Of a stretch of DNA of 35,492 bases, positions 1-8,030 are shown piece after piece. Each line of letters starts with the position of its first letter. Position 1 is the stretch's first letter. A model generated the notes under the pieces. It saw only the letters and a program-made list of their open reading frames with translations, was not told the origin of the DNA and did no database searches. Location of the stretch: contig CAOJSG010000017.1 of the NCBI GenBank assembly GCA_948442615.1, forward strand, positions 1-35,492. Direction: 5' to 3'. Source of the stretch: an uncultured Alistipes sp. Its GTDB lineage: Bacteria; Bacteroidota; Bacteroidia; Bacteroidales; Rikenellaceae. The position numbers were made by a program, and so were the translations under genes.

Positions 1-1230
1 GGCCGCCGCACGGACGAAATCCGCCCCATCTGGTGCGAAGTGGGCTACCTGCCCTGCGCACACGGCTCGGCGATCTTCACGCGCGGCGAAACGCAGTCGC
101 TGACCACCGTGACGCTCGGCACGAAGCTCGACGAGAAGATCAAGGACGAGGTGCTCGTGCAGGGTTCGGAGCAGTTCGTGCTGCACTACAACTTCCCGCC
201 CTTCTCGACCGGCGAGGCGAAGGCCGCACGCGGTCTGTCGCGCCGCGAGATCGGTCACGGCCACCTGGCATGGCGCGCGCTGAAGCCGATGATTCCGCTG
301 GGCGAGGAGAACCCCTACGCCGTGCGCGTGGTGTCGGACATCCTCGAGTCGAACGGTTCGTCGTCGATGGCCACGGTCTGCGCCGGCACGCTGGCGCTGA
401 TGGATGCCGGCGTGAAGCTCAAGAAGCCGGTTTCGGGTATCGCCATGGGTCTGATCTCGGACTCGGCGACGGGCCGTTGGGCCGTGCTGTCGGACATCCT
501 GGGCGATGAGGACCACCTGGGCGACATGGACTTCAAGGTGACGGGTACGCGCGACGGTATCACCGCCACGCAGATGGACATCAAGGTGGACGGCCTCTCG
601 TACGAAGTGCTGGCCGCCGCGCTGGAGCAGGCGCGCAAGGGCCGCATGCACATCCTGGGCAAACTCACCGAGTGCATCGCCGAGCCGCGCGAGGACTACA
701 AGCCCTTCGTGCCGCGCATCGTACAGATCACCATTCCGCAGGACATGATCGGTTCGGTCATCGGCCCCGGCGGCAAGGTGATCCAGGACATCCAGAAGAC
801 CACGGGCACGACCATCACCATCACCGAAAACGACAACAAGGGCTACGTCGACATCTTCGGCCAGGACAAGGCTGCGCTCGACGGCGCGCTGGCGCGCATC
901 AAGGCGATCGTGGCCATTCCCGAGGTGGGCGAGACCTACCACGGCAAGATCCGTTCGATCGTGGCGTTCGGCGCCTTCGTGGAGATCATGCCCGGCAAGG
1001 ACGCGTTGCTGCACATCTCGGAGATCGACTACAAACGCTTCGAGACGATGGAGGAGACCGGCCTGAAGGAGGGCGACGAGATCGACGTGAAACTCATCGG
1101 CATCGACCCCAAGACCAGCAAGCTCAAACTTTCGCGTAAGGCGCTGCTGCCCAAGCCGGAAGGCTACGTAGAGCGCGAACGCCGCCCCCGTCCGGAACGG
1201 GGCGAGCGCCGCGAACGGCACGATCGCTAA
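1..1230 (+). CDS. pnp: Polyribonucleotide nucleotidyltransferase (PNPase), 3' part
   Basis: PNPase degrades RNA 3' to 5' by phosphorolysis in the cytoplasm. The window opens inside the gene, so the first RNase PH domain and the true start are missing; the frame is open from base 1 and 409 residues are visible. The second RNase PH-like core is recognisable from [20 protein letters not shown] sequence (here [16 protein letters not shown]) and the [10 protein letters not shown] stretch. It is followed by a KH domain with GXXG loop ([14 protein letters not shown], about residues 251-264) and an S1 RNA-binding domain starting near [17 protein letters not shown] (about residues 310-326). The tail is rich in Arg/Glu, as in many Bacteroidetes PNPases. 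Family identity is clear from domain order and sequence. The gene ends 185 bp before the next start and is followed by a hairpin at 1256-1298. Confidence 0.97.
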   Translation, partial: GRRTDEIRPIWCEVGYLPCAHGSAIFTRGETQSLTTVTLGTKLDEKIKDEVLVQGSEQFVLHYNFPPFSTGEAKAARGLSRREIGHGHLAWRALKPMIPLGEENPYAVRVVSDILESNGSSSMATVCAGTLALMDAGVKLKKPVSGIAMGLISDSATGRWAVLSDILGDEDHLGDMDFKVTGTRDGITATQMDIKVDGLSYEVLAAALEQARKGRMHILGKLTECIAEPREDYKPFVPRIVQITIPQDMIGSVIGPGGKVIQDIQKTTGTTITITENDNKGYVDIFGQDKAALDGALARIKAIVAIPEVGETYHGKIRSIVAFGAFVEIMPGKDALLHISEIDYKRFETMEETGLKEGDEIDVKLIGIDPKTSKLKLSRKALLPKPEGYVERERRPRPERGERRERHDR

Positions 1231-1255
1231 CCGCATCGGCCGCGATCCGCAAAGT

Positions 1256-1298
1256 GCATTTGGCAGTGAAATAATCGATTTATTTCACTGTCAAATGT
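1256..1298. repeat. AT-rich inverted repeat downstream of pnp
   Basis: Arms 1259-1274 and 1280-1295 pair over 16 positions with one G-T wobble (core GCAGTGAAATAA against TTATTTCACTGT), loop TCGAT, and the stem can extend by three more pairs to 1256-1298. No T-run follows, so it is not a textbook intrinsic terminator, although it may end the pnp transcript or protect its 3' end. Its right edge overlaps the inferred -33 element of the next gene, so a regulator-binding operator is an alternative. Confidence 0.7.
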
Positions 1299-1328
1299 TG
1301 CATATTAAGGAACAGTTGGCTATATTTG
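1297..1328 (+). promoter_or_regulatory. Bacteroidetes-type promoter of the OmpA/TPR lipoprotein gene
   Basis: A -7 box TATATTTG lies at 1321-1328, matching TAnnTTTG. A weak -33 element (TTG, 1298-1300) sits 20 nt upstream. The start codon at 1416 gives a leader of about 80 nt. The upstream hairpin overlaps the -33 element. Confidence 0.7.
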
Positions 1329-1415
1329 CGTAATTTCAATGCACTTTCCCTTGCAGAGAAACGAACCGTGAACGAAGCAAACACAAACTATAAACACAAT
1401 TAAATCTTCCATTCT

Positions 1416-3131
1416 ATGAAAAATCTGATGAAATTGAGCGTTGTGCTCGTAGCCGCCGCCCTGGCGTTCTCGAGCTGTAACTGCTTCAAGAAGATGGCCA
1501 AGAACCGGGACGAGATCAACCTGACGGTCACCCCGGAGATTCTGACCCTGAACAACGGCGTCGTGGCTGCCGACATCAACGTGACCTTCCCCGAAAAGTA
1601 TTTCAACAAGAAGGCCGTGCTGAAGGTGACCCCGGTCATCGTGTTCGAAGGCGGCGAGGTAGCCGGTACGACGCAGTACCTCCAGGGTTCGAAGGTCGAC
1701 GACAACTATAAGGTGATCGACAAGCGCAACGGCGGCAAGTACACCCACCACGTAGAGTTCCCCTACGATCCCCGCATGGACCGTTGCGCCCTGCAGCTGC
1801 GCGCCGAGATCAAATGCCCGAAGGGCAAGTGCAAGGAGTTCACGCTCGTGAACCTCAACAACGGCTCGATCGTCACCGCCGAGCAGATCGCCGCCAACCC
1901 CGCAGTGGTCAAGGAGGCAGGTCTGACCGTGGCCTACGGTCTGAACACGCTCCAGAAGGATCTGAAGTACAGCGACCTGATGGCTCCGATGGCCAACAAC
2001 TACAAGAAGGTGACCACGGTGGTCAACAAGACCGACCTGCTCTACGCGATCAACTCGTCGAAGGTTACGAAGAAGAACGAAAAGAACGCCGACCTGGGCG
2101 CTTTCAAGGCCGACGTGGACGAGAAGATGAAGAACGACCGCGCGACGCAGAACATCGCCGTGAAGGGCTACGCTTCGCCCGACGGTCCGGAGAAGTTCAA
2201 CGACAAGCTGTCGAAGGCGCGTAGCGAATCGAGCAAGGCTGTCGTTGCCAAGCTGCTGAAGGATTCGGGTCTGGACATCGACGCCGCCGCATACGGCGAG
2301 GACTGGGACGGCTTCAAGGAGCTGGTCGAGAAATCGGACATCCAGGACAAGAACCTGATTCTCCAGGTGCTGAGCCTCTACAACTCGCCCGCACAGCGCG
2401 AGAGCGAAATCAAGAACATGTCGTCGGTATTCAACGAGCTGAAGAGCGACATCCTGCCCGAGCTGCGTCGTGCGCAGATCGTCAACAGCACCGACATCCA
2501 GGGCAAGACCGACGCCGAGATCATGGCGTTCGTCAACAGCAAGAACTACGGCGAACTCTCGAACGAGGAGCTGCTCTACGCCGCCGAGTCGCTGACGAAC
2601 GATCCCGCCGTACAGGCCGCCGTGCTGGAGTACACCGCCAAGAAGTACAACGATGCCCGCGCCTACAACAACCTGGGTATCGCTCAGGAGAAGTTGGGTC
2701 AGAAAGCCGCTGCGCTGGCTTCGTTCGAGAAAGCTGCCAAGCTCAGCTCGTCGAAGGAGCTGACCAAGAACCTCATCCTGGCCAACCTCTCCAACGGCAA
2801 CACCGCCGAGGCTAAGAAGTACGCCGCTGCCGCCGACGCACAGTCGAAGGCTGCCATCGCTGCCGCCGAGGGCGACTACAAGAACGCCGCAAAGGGTCTC
2901 GAGGGCTACAATGCAGCTGTCGCTCAGGTGATGAACAACGACCTGGCCGCAGCCAAGAAGGCCATCGCCAAGGACAACTCGGCCGATGCCGACTACCTGC
3001 GCGCCGTGATCGCTGCGAAAGAGGGCGATCTGAAGACCGCAGAGGCTCAGCTGAAGAGCGCGATCTCCAAGGCTCCCGAACTGGCGAAGAAGGCTGCCAA
3101 CGACATCAACCTGAAGGCGCTGGCAAAATAG
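1416..3131 (+). CDS. OmpA-like domain and TPR lipoprotein
   Basis: Predicted 571-residue outer-membrane or periplasm-facing lipoprotein. The N-terminus is a lipoprotein signal (hydrophobic stretch 7-18, then FSSC with lipidated Cys21). Next comes a beta-rich domain (about 30-150, containing VTFPEKYFNKKAVLKVTPV), then an OmpA-like region with NIAVKGYASPDG near residue 250 followed by a helix resembling the peptidoglycan-binding fold, then Ala/Lys-rich TPR-like helices (about 385-565, YNNLGIAQEKLGQKAAALAS). I recognise this architecture from abundant Bacteroidetes lipoproteins, but the cellular role is not known to me. Codon use is strongly biased (AAG, AAC, CTG, GGT), suggesting high expression. 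It has its own promoter and a strong terminator, so it is probably monocistronic. A long open frame on the opposite strand is a shadow. Confidence 0.85.
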   Translation: MKNLMKLSVVLVAAALAFSSCNCFKKMAKNRDEINLTVTPEILTLNNGVVAADINVTFPEKYFNKKAVLKVTPVIVFEGGEVAGTTQYLQGSKVDDNYKVIDKRNGGKYTHHVEFPYDPRMDRCALQLRAEIKCPKGKCKEFTLVNLNNGSIVTAEQIAANPAVVKEAGLTVAYGLNTLQKDLKYSDLMAPMANNYKKVTTVVNKTDLLYAINSSKVTKKNEKNADLGAFKADVDEKMKNDRATQNIAVKGYASPDGPEKFNDKLSKARSESSKAVVAKLLKDSGLDIDAAAYGEDWDGFKELVEKSDIQDKNLILQVLSLYNSPAQRESEIKNMSSVFNELKSDILPELRRAQIVNSTDIQGKTDAEIMAFVNSKNYGELSNEELLYAAESLTNDPAVQAAVLEYTAKKYNDARAYNNLGIAQEKLGQKAAALASFEKAAKLSSSKELTKNLILANLSNGNTAEAKKYAAAADAQSKAAIAAAEGDYKNAAKGLEGYNAAVAQVMNNDLAAAKKAIAKDNSADADYLRAVIAAKEGDLKTAEAQLKSAISKAPELAKKAANDINLKALAK

Positions 3132-3153
3132 CGATCCCGGGAAAACCGAATAG

Positions 3154-3191
3154 AAAGGGTGTCTGCCGATCGGCGGACGCCCTTTTCTTTT
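3154..3191 (+). terminator. Intrinsic terminator of the lipoprotein gene
   Basis: Stem AAAGGGTGTCTGCC / GGCGGACGCCCTTT (14 pairs, one wobble) with loop GATC, followed by a T-rich run (TTTTCTTTT). It starts 23 nt after the stop codon. Confidence 0.9.
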
Positions 3192-3265
3192 CGCACAAAA
3201 TCTTCCGGGGCGCACAATTCTGCAAAATTATTGCAGCAATCCGATGCATGATCGATTAATTTGTC

Positions 3266-3273
3266 TAATTTTG
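3266..3273 (+). promoter_or_regulatory. -7 box upstream of deoC
   Basis: TAATTTTG matches TAnnTTTG and lies 17 nt before the deoC ATG at 3291. I see no good -33 element at 19-21 nt. The box overlaps an in-frame TTG at 3261, which argues against that upstream start. Confidence 0.6.
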
Positions 3274-3290
3274 TAGAAAACCAGCGAACC

Positions 3291-4169
3291 ATGGAATACG
3301 CGAACCATCTGAAAGAGTACGCACCCGCTCCGAGCGAGGCCCGGGTCGCGGAGGAGGTAGCCCGCATGCGGGAGATCGCCGTGCGCAATCATAACGAAGA
3401 GGTCTACAAATTCTGCTATTCGGCCATCGATCTCACGACCCTCTCCTGCAACGATTCGGTGGAATCCGTCACCGAATTCGCACGCAAGACCGTGGAATTC
3501 AACCGGATATTCCCGGATGTTCCGAACGTCGCCTCGATCTGCATCTACCCCTCGTTCGTCGAAACGGTCGGTCTGGCCGTCGACGGCACCCCCATGCGGA
3601 TCACGAGTGTGGCAGGCGGTTTCCCCGCCGCACAGACGTTCCTCGAGGTAAAGGCGCTGGAGGTGGCCATGGCCATCGAGAACGGCGCCGACGAAGTGGA
3701 CATCGTGCTCAATGTCGGGCGGATGCTCACGGGCGAATACGACGAAGCGGCCAACGAGGTCGAGACGATCCGTGCCGAAATGGACCCGGACATCGTGCTG
3801 AAGGTCATCATCGAATCGGGCGCGCTGAAGACGCCCGGGCTGATCCGCGACGCTTCGCTGCTGTCGATGCTTGCGGGCGCCGATTTCGTAAAGACCTCGA
3901 CGGGCAAGATCGACGTGGCGGCGACCCCCGAAGCGGCGATCATCATGTGCCTGTCGATCAAGGATTTCCATGAAAAGACGGGGCGCAAGGTTGGTTTCAA
4001 GGCTGCCGGAGGCGTCCGCACGCCGGAAGACGCCGCGCTGTACTACACCATCGTGGAGGAGATCCTGGGCAAGGAGTGGCTCACTACCGATCTGTTCCGC
4101 ATCGGAGCATCTTCGGCGGCGAACAACCTGCTGACGGCCATTCAGGGAGAGACGGTACGTTATTATTAG
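3291..4169 (+). CDS. deoC: Deoxyribose-phosphate aldolase
   Basis: Cleaves 2-deoxy-D-ribose 5-phosphate to glyceraldehyde 3-phosphate and acetaldehyde in deoxynucleoside catabolism (cytoplasm, class I aldolase). The 292-residue protein keeps the catalytic set: Asp137 in DEVDIVLNVG, the Schiff-base Lys201 in DFVKTSTGK, and Lys237 in GFKAAGGVRT. The N-terminal DLTTLSCNDS segment (48-57) matches the longer deoC subfamily, in which the family's usual length of about 220-260 residues is extended. ATG at 3291 is chosen because an in-frame TTG 30 bp upstream falls inside the -7 box. No other deo genes are adjacent; the gene stands alone between two terminator-like hairpins. Confidence 0.95.
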   Translation: MEYANHLKEYAPAPSEARVAEEVARMREIAVRNHNEEVYKFCYSAIDLTTLSCNDSVESVTEFARKTVEFNRIFPDVPNVASICIYPSFVETVGLAVDGTPMRITSVAGGFPAAQTFLEVKALEVAMAIENGADEVDIVLNVGRMLTGEYDEAANEVETIRAEMDPDIVLKVIIESGALKTPGLIRDASLLSMLAGADFVKTSTGKIDVAATPEAAIIMCLSIKDFHEKTGRKVGFKAAGGVRTPEDAALYYTIVEEILGKEWLTTDLFRIGASSAANNLLTAIQGETVRYY

Positions 4170-4310
4170 CGCTACGGAAATCGGCCCGGCGGTCCGGCGT
4201 CTGCGGATAACATTCCGGCAGCGGAGCCTCAGCTTCTGTCGGAGCCCCGAATCCGCAGGGAGACGGCGAACAGCTCCCGGACGGCGTGGTCCGGATTCCG
4301 ATGATCGAAA

Positions 4311-4360
4311 GACGAACCCCGTCCGGCAATTACCGTGGTAATTGCCGGACGGGGTTCGTC
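4311..4360. terminator. Perfect 24-bp inverted repeat between convergent genes
   Basis: Arms 4311-4334 and 4337-4360 are perfect reverse complements (GACGAACCCCGTCCGGCAAT... against the mirror) separated only by GT. It lies between deoC (+) and the 73-residue membrane protein gene (-), so it can form a hairpin for both transcripts. There is no T-run. A bidirectional terminator is the simplest reading. Confidence 0.75.
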
Positions 4361-4399
4361 GTCGCGGACATATGGAAGCGCACAGGGCCCCGGGATGCG

Positions 4400-4621
4400 C
4401 TAACGCACCGGCTGCGCCTCGTCCGCCGACAGCGCGGCAGCCGGGACAGCCGTAGTATCCCGCCGTTCCGCCGGCTCCGAACGGACGACCGGCGCCTCGC
4501 TCGCAGAGGCCGCCTCGTCGTCGCTCAGAAGCGACCGGAACTCGTTTCGGCCGAGCACCGCAAAAACGATCGCCGCGATCGTGGCGACCGCCGTCAACAC
4601 TCCCAATACTCTCTTTATCAT
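4400..4621 (-). CDS. Small single-pass membrane protein, unknown function
   Basis: A 73-residue protein beginning MIKRVLGVLTAVATIAAIVF, with one hydrophobic helix at about residues 4-23, a basic N-terminus, and a hydrophilic tail rich in Ala, Ser, Glu and Asp ending AQPVR. I do not recognise a family. The frame stays open upstream to 4822, but that extension is Arg-rich with no coding character, so ATG at 4619-4621 is preferred. It lies 202 bp downstream of the S41 peptidase gene on the same strand with no clear promoter of its own; a weak hairpin in the gap could separate the two. It might be a membrane-anchored partner of the peptidase, but that is only inferred from position. Confidence 0.5.
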   Translation of the reverse strand: MIKRVLGVLTAVATIAAIVFAVLGRNEFRSLLSDDEAASASEAPVVRSEPAERRDTTAVPAAALSADEAQPVR

Positions 4622-4764
4622 AGTCGTACGTTCTGAAAATTCCACCTCGGCCCGGCCTGCCGAAAAACTGTCCGACAGGCGACGGAAGTCCCGCCGCACT
4701 CCTGTCGCCCGGCCTCCGGATCGGCACGCCGCGCCGGCCGCATACGCCCCGGGAACTCCCCGGA

Positions 4765-4801
4765 AAACGGTCGGCCGCCCGGGTCGCGACGCCGGCCGAC
4801 C
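4765..4801 (-). terminator. Possible weak terminator after the S41 peptidase gene
   Basis: GGTCGGCCG (4769-4777) pairs perfectly with CGGCCGACC (4793-4801) around a 15-nt GC-rich loop. On the minus strand the stem is followed by GTTTTCC. The short T-run makes this uncertain. Confidence 0.4.
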
Positions 4802-4823
4802 CCGTGCCTCGCGCCGATGCACG

Positions 4824-6452
4824 CTACTCCGTACGGTTCAGCTCCTCGATCGCACGCAGGATCACGTTGTCCACCGGATAGATATTCGCATAGAATCCGT
4901 TATCCTCGAGCGGGGTATTCCGCCCGATGTAGGCCCTCAGCTGCGCCTCGATCAGATGCCGCGAACGGGCGATCTGACCGTAATCCGGCCGAACGCCCTT
5001 CTGCGCCGCATACCGGACGAAATCGTCCACCAGCCGCGAATCGCCGTCGAGCAGCCGCTGCAATTCGGGAATCGTCCGCACGGCGTTGAGCGCCTCGCGG
5101 TGACGGTCCGCATACTCGATCGTATAGCGATAGAGGATATTCCGCCCCGCCACCTCGACGTAATAGGGCGTCACCTCCGTCGTATCGGCCGGCACGAACA
5201 GGTCGGGCATGATGCCTCCGCCGCCGTAGACGACCTTGCCGCCGGGCGTCACGCGCTTGAGCGAGTCGGCGAATCGAATGCTGTCGGCCGAAAAGAACTC
5301 GTTGTTGCGATAGCGGTTCCAGATGTCCTCCTCGTAGGCCTCGTCGTCGCCGATCGTATAGGGTTTCTGGATCGAACGCCCCGTAGGCGTGAAGTAGCGC
5401 GCCGTGGTCAGCCGCAACGCCGAGCCGTCGGAATAGGGTATCTGCTGCTGGACCAGCCCCTTGCCGAACGAGCGGCGGCCGATGATCGTCCCGCGGTCGT
5501 TGTCCTGCAGGGCGCCGGCCAGAATCTCGCTCGACGAGGCGCTCCCCTCGTCTATCAGCACCGCCACCTCGATCTCCTGCGCCGAGCCGCGTCCGTCGGC
5601 ATACTGACGCTCCTGCCGGTGCGCCCGGTCCTCGGTATAGACGATCAGCTGCCCCTCGTGGAGGAACTCGTTGGCGATCGAGATCGCCTGGTCCAGGTAG
5701 CCGCCCGAATTGCCGCGCAGGTCGAAGATCAGCCGCTCGGCGCCCTCGCTGCGCAGACGCGCCAGGGCCAGCAGCAGCTCCGCATGCGAGGTGCGGGCGA
5801 ACTGCGACAGCTTGACATACCCGATGCCGTCGACGATCACGAACGCCGACTCGATGCTCTTGATCGGAATGGCATCGCGCACCACCTCCGCATCGACCAG
5901 CCCGGAGATTCCCTGCCGGCCGAGCGACAGCTTCACCTTCGTGCCGCGCGGACCGCGCAGCATCCGCACGACGTCGTTCTGAGGCAGCTTGCGTCCGGCC
6001 ACCAGCGAATCGTCGATCTCGATGATCCGGTCGCCGGCCCGGACCCCTGCTTTGTCGCTGGGACCCGACGGAATGACATTGAGCACGATCACCGTGTCGG
6101 TGGCCATGTTGAAGACCACGCCGATGCCGTCGAACTCGCCCTCGAGCGGTTCGTTGAGCGCCTGCATCTCCGAGGCCGGAATATAGACCGAATGCGGATC
6201 CAACTCGCGGGTCACCAGCGGGATGACGTGCTCCACGAGCGAATCCATCGACACCGAATCCACATAGCGGTTCTCGATGAGTGAAAGCGTGTAGTTCAGC
6301 TTGTTGTCCGGCTGCGTCAGCCGGGTCAGGATCCCCCGCAGCTGCGACTCGGCGCTGTTGCGCCCCATGAACTGCCCCAGCAGCAGCCCCAGCACGACGC
6401 CCGCGGCCAGCAGCAGCGGGAAGATTACGGTATGTTTCGAATTTCTGTACAT
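4824..6452 (-). CDS. S41 family C-terminal processing peptidase
   Basis: A 542-residue membrane-anchored serine protease of the tail-specific (CtpA/Prc) family. Residues 8-27 form an uncleaved-looking hydrophobic anchor, so the protease faces the periplasm. A PDZ domain (about 95-180, with IPSGPSDKAGVRAGDRI) precedes the S41 core. The Ser-Lys-Gln catalytic set is intact: Ser306 in GSASSSEI, Lys331 and Gln335 in FGKGLVQ; the 25-residue Ser-Lys spacing is as in Bacillus CtpB. A C-terminal helical extension (about 430-542) is typical of Bacteroidetes members. It lies 88 bp downstream of the DUF3078-like gene on the same strand with no visible -7 box, so the two may be cotranscribed. The physiological substrate cannot be told from sequence. 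Confidence 0.93.
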   Translation of the reverse strand: MYRNSKHTVIFPLLLAAGVVLGLLLGQFMGRNSAESQLRGILTRLTQPDNKLNYTLSLIENRYVDSVSMDSLVEHVIPLVTRELDPHSVYIPASEMQALNEPLEGEFDGIGVVFNMATDTVIVLNVIPSGPSDKAGVRAGDRIIEIDDSLVAGRKLPQNDVVRMLRGPRGTKVKLSLGRQGISGLVDAEVVRDAIPIKSIESAFVIVDGIGYVKLSQFARTSHAELLLALARLRSEGAERLIFDLRGNSGGYLDQAISIANEFLHEGQLIVYTEDRAHRQERQYADGRGSAQEIEVAVLIDEGSASSSEILAGALQDNDRGTIIGRRSFGKGLVQQQIPYSDGSALRLTTARYFTPTGRSIQKPYTIGDDEAYEEDIWNRYRNNEFFSADSIRFADSLKRVTPGGKVVYGGGGIMPDLFVPADTTEVTPYYVEVAGRNILYRYTIEYADRHREALNAVRTIPELQRLLDGDSRLVDDFVRYAAQKGVRPDYGQIARSRHLIEAQLRAYIGRNTPLEDNGFYANIYPVDNVILRAIEELNRTE

Positions 6453-6540
6453 GATTCATCTCTGTTTTTCTCCGGCGATCCGGCCGCGCAGGCGGTGGCA
6501 GTGCGGCCGATCGGCCCCGGGAGGAGCGGCAGGCCGCCCG

Positions 6541-7746
6541 TCAGGGATTGGGTTTGTTCTTGAACGTGTAGCTCAGCCCGACGCTCAGCAGCGTGCGGGT
6601 CTGCACGTCGACGTTCTGCGCCCGGTTGTAGTAGAGCTGGAACGAAATGGAGGTCGCCAGATATTTCGTGGCCCGGATGTCGAGCGTGTTGTCCCAGCGC
6701 ACCGTGGGATGGATCGGCAGGCGGGGTTTGCTCTTGATGTTCCGGTCGCCGGCGTTCCACGTGTTCCAGGCGTCGACGTATTCCGAATATTTGTGGAACT
6801 TGTTCCGCTGGCCGATGTCGGTGATCCAGCCGTAGAACGAGAAGATCGTCGTGCGGTAGCGCAGATAGCCCGTCTTGCCGAACGTGCGGTCGAAGTTGAT
6901 CTCGATCGAGGAGCCGCCCTCGTATTTCGACGTCTTGTCGGGGTCCTCGATGCCGTAGGGATAGGCCGGCTTGATCTGGTTGCCCTCGCCGTCGAGCTGC
7001 TGCCGGCGGATCCAGTCGCTCTCGGCGAACGTCCCGCTCATCGCCAGCGGCGAGAGGTTGATGTTGATCGGGAACTTCGGATTGGGGCTCCTGTAGGTGA
7101 CGCCGAACGAAATATCGAGGTATCCCGGGGTCATGAACTTGCTCTTGAGGTGCTCCCGCCGCTGTTCGGTACGCGACACGTAGCCGTTGACGAACTGGCT
7201 GCGGAACTGGATCGTGGAGCCGTAGGACCAGTTTTTGGACATGGCGAACGACGGATTGATCCAGATCACGAACTCGTCCTGGTTCTTGAACCAGATCCCC
7301 TCGCTGTCGGTATAGTCGTTGCCGTCGGCATCCTTCCGGGTGGTCTCGACCTTCATGCGGTTGTAGCCGAGCTTGGCGTTGAACTTGGTCTCGATCGAAA
7401 AGAGATTCTTGCGGAAGATGTGGCGCAGGTTGAGCGTGGCTACCAGCGCGATCGAGTTGTCGCCGCCCGACACGCGGATCCAGGGATCGTTGTACGAAGT
7501 GAGCGTCCCCTGCAGCCCGCCGCCGAACTCCAGGTAGTTGCGCTGCTTGCGGATCGCCGCACGTTCGGCCTTGTACCTGGCCAGGTTGAAGTACTCGGTC
7601 TGGACATCGATGGACTTCAATTCGTCCTTGAACGAAATATGCTCCTCGCGGGCGTTCACCTCGTCGATGGTGATCTGCGCCGAAGCGGCCTGGGCCCCTG
7701 CGAAGGCCGCCGCCAGCAGAAACAAACGGTAAAAACGGTTCATCAT
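6541..7746 (-). CDS. DUF3078-like outer-membrane beta-barrel protein
   Basis: A 401-residue exported protein. It begins MMNRFYRLFLLAAAFAGAQA and has a signal peptide ending near ASAQ (residues 22-25). The rest consists of alternating amphipathic strands with aromatic residues (GGLQGTLTSYNDPW, FAMSKNWSYGSTIQFRSQF, SYTFKNKPNP at the end), as expected of a barrel, and resembles the Bacteroidetes DUF3078 family. The C-terminal strand ends close to the last residue, as in barrels inserted by BAM. The frame is open upstream, but ATG at 7744-7746 (or the adjacent ATG at 7741-7743) puts the signal peptide at the N-terminus, and a -7 box sits 30 nt upstream. Function unknown; family call is from recall, not a search. 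Confidence 0.75.
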   Translation of the reverse strand: MMNRFYRLFLLAAAFAGAQAASAQITIDEVNAREEHISFKDELKSIDVQTEYFNLARYKAERAAIRKQRNYLEFGGGLQGTLTSYNDPWIRVSGGDNSIALVATLNLRHIFRKNLFSIETKFNAKLGYNRMKVETTRKDADGNDYTDSEGIWFKNQDEFVIWINPSFAMSKNWSYGSTIQFRSQFVNGYVSRTEQRREHLKSKFMTPGYLDISFGVTYRSPNPKFPININLSPLAMSGTFAESDWIRRQQLDGEGNQIKPAYPYGIEDPDKTSKYEGGSSIEINFDRTFGKTGYLRYRTTIFSFYGWITDIGQRNKFHKYSEYVDAWNTWNAGDRNIKSKPRLPIHPTVRWDNTLDIRATKYLATSISFQLYYNRAQNVDVQTRTLLSVGLSYTFKNKPNP

Positions 7747-7775
7747 GTCAATTTTCGATAAAACGGAGTCGGATG

Positions 7776-7783
7776 CAAATTTA
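7776..7783 (-). promoter_or_regulatory. -7 box of the DUF3078-like gene
   Basis: On the minus strand the sequence reads TAAATTTG, matching TAnnTTTG, 29 nt before the start codon. No clear -33 element is seen at the usual distance. The remaining 247 bp to the next gene (7784-8030) show nothing I can name. Confidence 0.6.
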
Positions 7784-8030
7784 CGAAAATTATCCCGAAA
7801 TGCCGTCTGCGGGCGCAATTAACCCGAAGCTGCCGCATCGGAATCCGGCAGGCGCACGCCGGCTCCGGCGGACGGACCGTTTCGAAGCCGCCCGCACGGC
7901 ACCGGTTCGGCCGGCGGACGGGCCGCAGTCCCGCACGCTCCGGCAGCCGCACGGCGTACGCGTCCGGCCGCTTCGGGCGGCGCGGCGCCGAAACCGACAG
8001 GCCAGGACAGGGACAGAGAGGGCTGGAAAC

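Noticed and set aside
1320..3215. Long minus-strand open frame opposite the lipoprotein gene
   Set aside because: Composition (Val, Leu, Gly, His rich) fits the mirror of a codon-biased plus-strand gene, which has a lipobox, known domains, a promoter and a terminator.
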